Source: DATIVK01 sp035465955 (GTDB taxonomy: Bacteria > Myxococcota > Myxococcia > Myxococcales > Anaeromyxobacteraceae). Taken from it: a stretch of 64,000 bases of DNA. The stretch covers positions 1-64,000 of the forward strand of contig DATIVK010000048.1 of the NCBI GenBank assembly GCA_035465955.1, read 5' to 3'. Numbering within the stretch: the stretch's first letter is position 1; each line of letters starts with the position of its first letter. The notes below the pieces were generated by a model. That model made no database searches. It was not told the DNA's origin and was given only the letters and a program-made list of their open reading frames with translations. Below are positions 59,326-64,000 of this stretch, piece by piece. Made by a program: the position numbers and the translations under genes.

Positions 59326-60855
59326 ATGACCCGCCGCGCTCCGCTCCTGCTGCTCCTCCCCGCGCTGCTCCTCGCCCCCGCCTGCCCCGAGCCGGCCGAG
59401 CGGGCCCGCGGCTCGACCCCCGCGAACGCCGCCGCGCCGTCGCCCGGGACGGTGCCGGCGGCGCCGCCCGAGGTCACCAACGTGGTCCGGCCCTCGGGGC
59501 CGGAGTGGTTCGGCCTCTACATCGTCGGGAAGAAGGCCGGCTGGATGGTGCAGGAGCTCCGGACCGAGCGGGAGGACGGGCGCGAGGTGCTCGTCGCGAC
59601 GCAGGAGACGGTGATCCGCGTCGAGGTCGGCGGCAAGAAGGTGGAGCGGCGCCAGGCGGAGGAGCGGCGCTACGAATCCCGGCCGGGCGGGCGGCTCGTC
59701 TACGTCCGCGGCCAGTGGGACGGGGACGGCGGCGCCAAGCGCGTCGAGGGGAGCTGCGCCTCGGCGACCTGCCGGCTGACGCTCACCGGCGCCGACGGGG
59801 CGAAGACGGCGCGGGTCCTCGACGAGGTCGGCGAGACCGCGGAGTCGGCCGACGCGATCCGGATCGTCGCGGCCCGGCGCGCGCCGCTCTCCGGCCCCGC
59901 CCTCGACCTCGACCAGCTCCGGGTCCGCCCCATGCGCCACGCGTTCGTCCGGCGCGAGACGATCGGCGCCGGCGGCGTGCCGCTCGACGTCTCGGTGGTC
60001 TCCGAGCAGGAGGAGGGGGACCGGCTGGCCGTCGAGGCGAAGGTGCTGGACGACGGGCGCATCCTCGAGATCAAGGTCGGCGACGCCATCACGGCGCGGG
60101 CCGAGCCGGAGGCGACGGCGAAGCGGCTCGACGCGGTCGACCTCTTCCTGATCTCCCGGGTCGCGCTGCCCCGCGCGCTCCCCCGGGACGTCCCCGGGCG
60201 GATCACCTTCCAGCTCCAGAGGCTGCCGGCGGCCTTCCAGGTCGGCGGGGCGCGCCAGCGCTTCGCGCCGGGGCCGAAGGGCTCGGTGCTGCTCACGGTC
60301 ACGGCGCGCCCGCCCGTCGCCGCCGACCCGCGGCGCGACACGCCGCTCCCCCGCGCCGCGGCGAAGGGGGACCCCGACGTGCAGCCCACGCCGCAGTTCG
60401 ACGCCGACGCGCCCGCCATCGCGGCGCTCGCGCGGGAGGCGGCGGCCGGCGCGGAGGGCGCCTACGAGGCGGCGGTGAAGCTGGAGCAGGCGGTCTACCA
60501 CAGGCTCCAGAAGACCTACGGCACCTCCAACGACCGGGCGAGCGACGTGCTCGCGGCGGGGCGGGGCGACTGCACCGAGCACACGGCGCTCTTCGTGGCG
60601 CTCGCCCGGGCGCTCGGGATCCCCGCGCGCCCGGTGCACGGGCTCGTCTTCGCGGCGTACGGCGACGGCGTCCCGGCCCTCTACTGGCACGCGTGGGCGG
60701 AGGTCCGCGCCGGGGGCGAGTGGATCCCCCTCGACCCGACCTTCGGCCAGGCGGTGGCCGACGCGACCCACGTCGCGCTCGGCGGCGGGACGCGGGTGGA
60801 CACGGTCGGGCTGCTCGGCAGCCTCCAGGTCCTCTCGGTCGACGTCGGGCGTTGA
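59326..60855 (+). CDS. Transglutaminase-like lipoprotein
   Basis: A 509-residue envelope protein. Lipobox LLAPAC, Cys22. Residues about 60-330 are an all-beta domain of unknown type. Residues about 370-490 are a transglutaminase-like core with the catalytic triad Cys (GDCTEH), His (YWHAWAE) and Asp (LDPTFG). Bacterial members act as proteases or peptide-crosslinking enzymes in the periplasm. It lies upstream of the methylmalonyl-CoA epimerase gene in the same direction, with no obvious functional link. Confidence 0.88.
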   Translation: MTRRAPLLLLLPALLLAPACPEPAERARGSTPANAAAPSPGTVPAAPPEVTNVVRPSGPEWFGLYIVGKKAGWMVQELRTEREDGREVLVATQETVIRVEVGGKKVERRQAEERRYESRPGGRLVYVRGQWDGDGGAKRVEGSCASATCRLTLTGADGAKTARVLDEVGETAESADAIRIVAARRAPLSGPALDLDQLRVRPMRHAFVRRETIGAGGVPLDVSVVSEQEEGDRLAVEAKVLDDGRILEIKVGDAITARAEPEATAKRLDAVDLFLISRVALPRALPRDVPGRITFQLQRLPAAFQVGGARQRFAPGPKGSVLLTVTARPPVAADPRRDTPLPRAAAKGDPDVQPTPQFDADAPAIAALAREAAAGAEGAYEAAVKLEQAVYHRLQKTYGTSNDRASDVLAAGRGDCTEHTALFVALARALGIPARPVHGLVFAAYGDGVPALYWHAWAEVRAGGEWIPLDPTFGQAVADATHVALGGGTRVDTVGLLGSLQVLSVDVGR

Positions 60856-60913
60856 CCTCGCGGCCGGGGTCGGGTTGGATCGCCGGCCCTCACCCTCACC
60901 CCAGGAAGGCCGC

Positions 60914-61324
60914 ATGACCGGACTCGACCACGTTGCGATCCTCGTCGCCGATCTCGACGCCGCCATCAAGCTCTACCGCGACGTCTACGGCCTCACGCTC
61001 CACGAGGTGGAGGTCGTCCCGACCGAGCAGGTGAAGGTGGCGATCTTCGGCAAGGGGCACGGCCGGATCGAGCTCATCTCGCCCACGGGGCCCGACAGCC
61101 CGATGGCGAAGGCGATCGAGAAGCGGGGCGAGGGGCTGCACCACGTCTGCCTCGAGGTCGCCGACCTGCCGAAGTCGATGGCCGACCTCAAGGCCCAGGG
61201 GGCGCCGCTCCTCGACGAGAAGCCGCGCCCCGGCGCCGGTGGCACGCAGGTGGCGTTCGTGCACCCGAAGGGGAGCAACGGCGTCCTCGTCGAGCTGAAG
61301 CAGGCCGGCTCCGGCTCGCATTAG
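60914..61324 (+). CDS. mce: Methylmalonyl-CoA epimerase
   Basis: A 136-residue vicinal-oxygen-chelate protein. It interconverts (R)- and (S)-methylmalonyl-CoA in propionate metabolism. The metal-binding and catalytic residues of the family are present: GLDHVAILVADL at the N-terminus, IELISP, LHHVCLEVAD, and VFVELK-like C-terminal strand (VLVELKQ). The length is standard. Start ATG at 60914 with AGGAAGG before it. The mutase genes are not in the window. Confidence 0.94.
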   Translation: MTGLDHVAILVADLDAAIKLYRDVYGLTLHEVEVVPTEQVKVAIFGKGHGRIELISPTGPDSPMAKAIEKRGEGLHHVCLEVADLPKSMADLKAQGAPLLDEKPRPGAGGTQVAFVHPKGSNGVLVELKQAGSGSH

Positions 61325-61356
61325 GCGTATAGTCCGCTTTTCCCAAGGGGAACCCC

Positions 61357-63129
61357 ATGTCACGCACGCTCGCCGCCCTCGCGGCGCTCACGCTCATCGC
61401 CGGCGCCGCGCGCGCCGCCGACGAGGTGGACCCGAAGACGCAGGCCGCCATCCAGTCCGCCGTCGACAAGGCCGTCGGCAAGGCCGAGGAGCGGCTCCGC
61501 GCCGACGTCCAGACGTCGCAGGCCTCGGCGGAGATCGACGCGGCGGTCGCGCCCGGCCCGAAGCTCCAGTTCATCGAGCTCGACGGCTACCTGCGCGTCC
61601 GCGGCGACATGTACGACGACCTCGACCTCGACTCGGGGATGGACGCCGCGGGGCGCTACCTCTTCCCGATCCCGCTGCGCGGGAACCCGAGCCGCGGGAC
61701 GCTGGCGGGGGCCAACATGCGGCTCCGGCTCGAGCCGACGCTCAACGTCTCCGAGCAGGTCCGCGTGCGGGCGCAGGTCGACGTCCTCGACAACTACGCG
61801 TTCGGCTCCTCGAGCTCCGTGCAGTTCGACCAGTCGGGAAGCCCGTACCCGGTCCCGTTCTACGGCTCCTCGCGGTCGTTCCTGCGGGACACGACGCGCA
61901 CCGACCGCGACGCGATCCTGGTGAAGCGCGCGTGGGGCGAGGTCCAGACGCCGGCCGGCCTCCTCTCCTTCGGCCGCATGCCGGCGGGCTGGGGCCTCGG
62001 GATCCTTCAGAACCCCGGGGGCGGGATCGACGACGACTACGGCGACACGGTCGACCGGATCCAGTTCGCGCTGCCGCCGGTGACGACGCCCGTCGGCCCG
62101 CTGACCGTCGTCCCGTCCCTCGACTTCGACTCCGAGGGCGTCCAGCGCTTCGACCCCCTCGGCGGCCGGCCGATCGACGCCGACAACGCCGACGACGCGC
62201 GGAGCTGGGGGCTCAAGCTCGCCCGCGTCGACACCGACGACGAGCTGCGCCGGAAGCTCGACAAGGGCGAGGCGAGCCTCAACTACGGCGCCTTCTACCA
62301 GTACAAGGCGCAGGTCTGGACGTTCCCGGGCTGGGACGCGACGACCGCCGCGACCGGCTCCGACACGAGCGCGGTGAGCGAGAAGCGGAGCGCGTACGCC
62401 CACGTCCTCGACCTCTGGACCCGGTGGCAGCGGGGCGCGTTCAAGGTCGAGGCGGAGGCCGCCGGCATCTTCGGCCACGTCGGGAACGCGAACGCCGCGG
62501 CCCTGGACGCGAGCGGGAACCCCGTGGGTCCGAGCGGCGACGTCCTGATCCGCCAGCTCGGCGTCGCCGCGACCTTCGACTGGGCGCTGCTGCCGAAGAA
62601 GCTCACCCTCGGCGCCCAGGCCGGCTTCGCGTCGGGCGACGACGCGCCGGGCTTCGGCAACGACACGAGCGCGGAGGCCAACCCCTCGTCGGCCTACGGC
62701 ACGCTGCAGGGGGCGCAGTGGGGCACCTTCGGCGGCGTCGCCGACCGCTCGATCCGCAACTTCCGCTTCAACCCGGCCTACCGCGTGGACGTGATCCTCT
62801 TCCGCCAGATCCTGGGCGGGGTCACCGACGCCTGGTACCTGAAGCCGACGGCCCACTGGGACCTGTTCCCCGGGCTGGCGATCGACGGGGCGATCGTCTA
62901 CTCGAGCGCCGTCTACGGCGAGTCGACCCCCAGCTCCACGGGGCCGGGCACCGGCAAGAAGGCCCTCGGCGTCGAGGGGGACGCGAAGGTGACGTACACG
63001 TCCGGCGACGGCTTCCAGGCCTGGATCGAGTACGGCATCCTCCAGCCGTTCGACGCCCTCAAGACGGTCTCCGACGTGTCGCTCGCGCGCGCGCACGCGC
63101 TGCACGTGGGGCTCGCCGCCAGGTTCTAG
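61357..63129 (+). CDS. Outer-membrane beta-barrel protein
   Basis: A 590-residue protein with a signal peptide (MSRTLAALAALTLIAGAARA, cleaved near residue 20), a short coiled-coil N-terminus (about 25-60) and then an alternating-residue barrel (about 70-590) with periodic aromatic edges and ending in HALHVGLAARF, a terminal Phe typical of outer-membrane proteins. The N-terminal coiled coil and the RVRGDMYDDLDL start resemble a myxobacterial family of large barrels. It may be a porin or maltoporin-like channel; substrate unknown. Confidence 0.83.
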   Translation: MSRTLAALAALTLIAGAARAADEVDPKTQAAIQSAVDKAVGKAEERLRADVQTSQASAEIDAAVAPGPKLQFIELDGYLRVRGDMYDDLDLDSGMDAAGRYLFPIPLRGNPSRGTLAGANMRLRLEPTLNVSEQVRVRAQVDVLDNYAFGSSSSVQFDQSGSPYPVPFYGSSRSFLRDTTRTDRDAILVKRAWGEVQTPAGLLSFGRMPAGWGLGILQNPGGGIDDDYGDTVDRIQFALPPVTTPVGPLTVVPSLDFDSEGVQRFDPLGGRPIDADNADDARSWGLKLARVDTDDELRRKLDKGEASLNYGAFYQYKAQVWTFPGWDATTAATGSDTSAVSEKRSAYAHVLDLWTRWQRGAFKVEAEAAGIFGHVGNANAAALDASGNPVGPSGDVLIRQLGVAATFDWALLPKKLTLGAQAGFASGDDAPGFGNDTSAEANPSSAYGTLQGAQWGTFGGVADRSIRNFRFNPAYRVDVILFRQILGGVTDAWYLKPTAHWDLFPGLAIDGAIVYSSAVYGESTPSSTGPGTGKKALGVEGDAKVTYTSGDGFQAWIEYGILQPFDALKTVSDVSLARAHALHVGLAARF

Positions 63130-63136
63130 CTGGAAA

Positions 63137-63179
63137 CCCTCCCCTCTCCCCCACCGGGGGAGAGGGTCAGGGTGAGGGG
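63137..63179. repeat. CCCTCTCC-type palindromic repeat, inverted copy
   Basis: Eleven-base arms (CCCTCTCCCCC at 63142-63152, complement at 63156-63166) and a TCAGGGTGAGGGGG tail, the reverse of the header in copy 1 at the window start. Its flank matches that copy with only one or two changes. It lies between the convergent barrel and transferase genes. Confidence 0.75.
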
Positions 63180-63203
63180 GCGACGACGGCGACGCGCCCC
63201 TGT

Positions 63204-64000
63204 CTAGTGCGCCCCGCGGGCCGAGAGGACCGCGGGGATCGTCTTCAGGCAGATCCAGACGTCGCTGGCGAGGCTCCAGCCGTCGATGTACTCGAGGTCG
63301 AGCTCCATCCAGCGCTCGAAGTCGATGTCGTTGCGGCCGCTGATCTGCCAGGTGCACGTGATGCCGGGGCGCACGGAGAGGCGCCGGCGCTGCCAGCGCG
63401 CGTACATCGCCACCTCGGTCGGCAGCGGCGGGCGCGGGCCGACCACGCTCATGTCGCCGATGAGCACGTTCCAGAACTGCGGGAACTCGTCGAGCGAGGT
63501 CCTCCGGATGAGCCGCCCCACGCGCGTGATCCGCGGGTCGTCCTTGATCTTGAAGACCGGTCCGTTCATCTCGTTGCGCGCGCGCAGCGACTCGAGGCGC
63601 GCCTCCGCGTCGGCGCGCATCGAGCGGAACTTGAACATCGTGAAGCGCCGCCCGTTGAGCCCGACCCGGCGCTGGCGGAAGAAGACGGGCCCCGGCGAGT
63701 CGAGCTTGATGGCGATGGCCACCGCGCACAGGATCGGCGAGGTGAGGAGCAGCACGCCCGCGCTCGTGGCGACGTCGAAGACGCGCTTGAGCGCGAGGGC
63801 GATCGCGTCCGACGGCGTCCGCGTGAAGGCGAGCATCGGCAGGCCGTCCACGTCCGTCAGGGACATCTTCGAGCGGCCGTAGCGGAGGATGTCGAGCGAG
63901 ATGCGGGCGGCGATCCCCTGCTCCTCGCAGAGCAGGATGGCCGATTCGATGGCGGGCAGCCGCGCGCGGGGGACGGCGAAGATCACCTCGTCGAGGACGT
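63204..64000 (-). CDS. Undecaprenyl-phosphate sugar-1-phosphate transferase, 5' end outside the window
   Basis: The visible 265 residues are the C-terminal part of a bacterial sugar transferase (PF02397 type, WbaP/PglC/ExoY-like). They contain a membrane helix (GVLLLTSPILCAVAIAI), the catalytic FRQRRVGLNGRRFTMFKFRSM segment, LRRTSLDEFPQFWNVLIGDM and GPRPP. It puts the first sugar phosphate on the lipid carrier for exopolysaccharide or O-antigen. The frame stays open to the window edge, so the start and any N-terminal membrane domain are missing. Confidence 0.9.
   Translation of the reverse strand, partial: VLDEVIFAVPRARLPAIESAILLCEEQGIAARISLDILRYGRSKMSLTDVDGLPMLAFTRTPSDAIALALKRVFDVATSAGVLLLTSPILCAVAIAIKLDSPGPVFFRQRRVGLNGRRFTMFKFRSMRADAEARLESLRARNEMNGPVFKIKDDPRITRVGRLIRRTSLDEFPQFWNVLIGDMSVVGPRPPLPTEVAMYARWQRRRLSVRPGITCTWQISGRNDIDFERWMELDLEYIDGWSLASDVWICLKTIPAVLSARGAH

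Noticed and set aside
1..64000. CRISPR arrays, insertion sequences, prophage or integrase genes
   Set aside because: No direct-repeat/spacer array, transposase or integrase motif was found. The dispersed repeats are short palindromes without coding capacity.

Overview
The window is high-GC, densely coded DNA with almost no space between genes, typical of a myxobacterium. I read it as close to Anaeromyxobacter, by inference from gene content: multihaem c-type cytochromes, several chemoreceptors, Ser/Thr kinase signalling, Sel1/TonB-like lipoproteins, futalosine-type menaquinone synthesis and NapH-like ferredoxins. I see no rRNA, tRNA, CRISPR array, phage or insertion sequence. No stretch longer than about 250 bases lacks a gene.

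Layout. 0-8 kb: a Cache chemoreceptor, homoserine dehydrogenase (hom), a triheme cytochrome c7, then a leftward run of hisC, an FHA-GGDEF diguanylate cyclase and a Tgt protein fused to an MnmC-like methyltransferase. 8-16.7 kb: two small envelope proteins, leucyl aminopeptidase, a membrane Ser/Thr kinase with a HEAT-like tail, queF, pterin carbinolamine dehydratase, a VKOR-DsbA fusion with a tiny secreted partner, and an FG-GAP propeller lipoprotein. 16.7-26 kb: a poly-HAMP chemoreceptor, a P-type cation ATPase, a patatin lipoprotein and a Kef-type antiporter. 26-36 kb: a spermidine-synthase-like methyltransferase, a PabB-PabC fusion, a ferredoxin, a Sel1 lipoprotein, a J-domain protein with a MshEN-like tail, a third chemoreceptor and a Cys-rich PAS histidine kinase. 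36-43 kb: an NCS2 permease, an AsmA-like protein, a collagen-like lipoprotein and unassigned envelope proteins. 43-54 kb: mqnD, leuB, cimA, an alpha/beta hydrolase with an Asp nucleophile, a cold-shock protein, a protein with a histone-H1-like tail, a VapBC-type pair, an OsmC-family gene with in-frame UGA, asd and an acyl-ACP thioesterase. 54-64 kb: a 12-haem cytochrome, a LysR regulator, spmAB, a NapH-like ferredoxin, a transglutaminase lipoprotein, methylmalonyl-CoA epimerase, an outer-membrane barrel and a sugar-phosphate transferase cut by the window end.

How genes fit together. hom and asd serve the aspartate family. cimA and leuB form the pyruvate/citramalate route to isoleucine precursors, with mqnD (menaquinone) downstream. 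queF and tgt are both queuosine genes. The cytochromes, ferredoxins and menaquinone gene fit anaerobic respiration. Three receptors and a histidine kinase give a large sensory load.

Most interesting points. (1) The OsmC-family gene at 50756-51223 reads through a UGA placed exactly at the catalytic cysteine, with a perfect stem-loop 18 nt downstream: a likely selenoprotein. (2) In the Tgt-MnmC fusion, the linker is encoded by a copy of the CCCTCTCC palindromic repeat that is otherwise intergenic here. (3) The histidine kinase PAS domain carries a Cys/His cluster. (4) The VKOR-DsbA fusion overlaps a secreted two-cysteine peptide gene that may encode its substrate.
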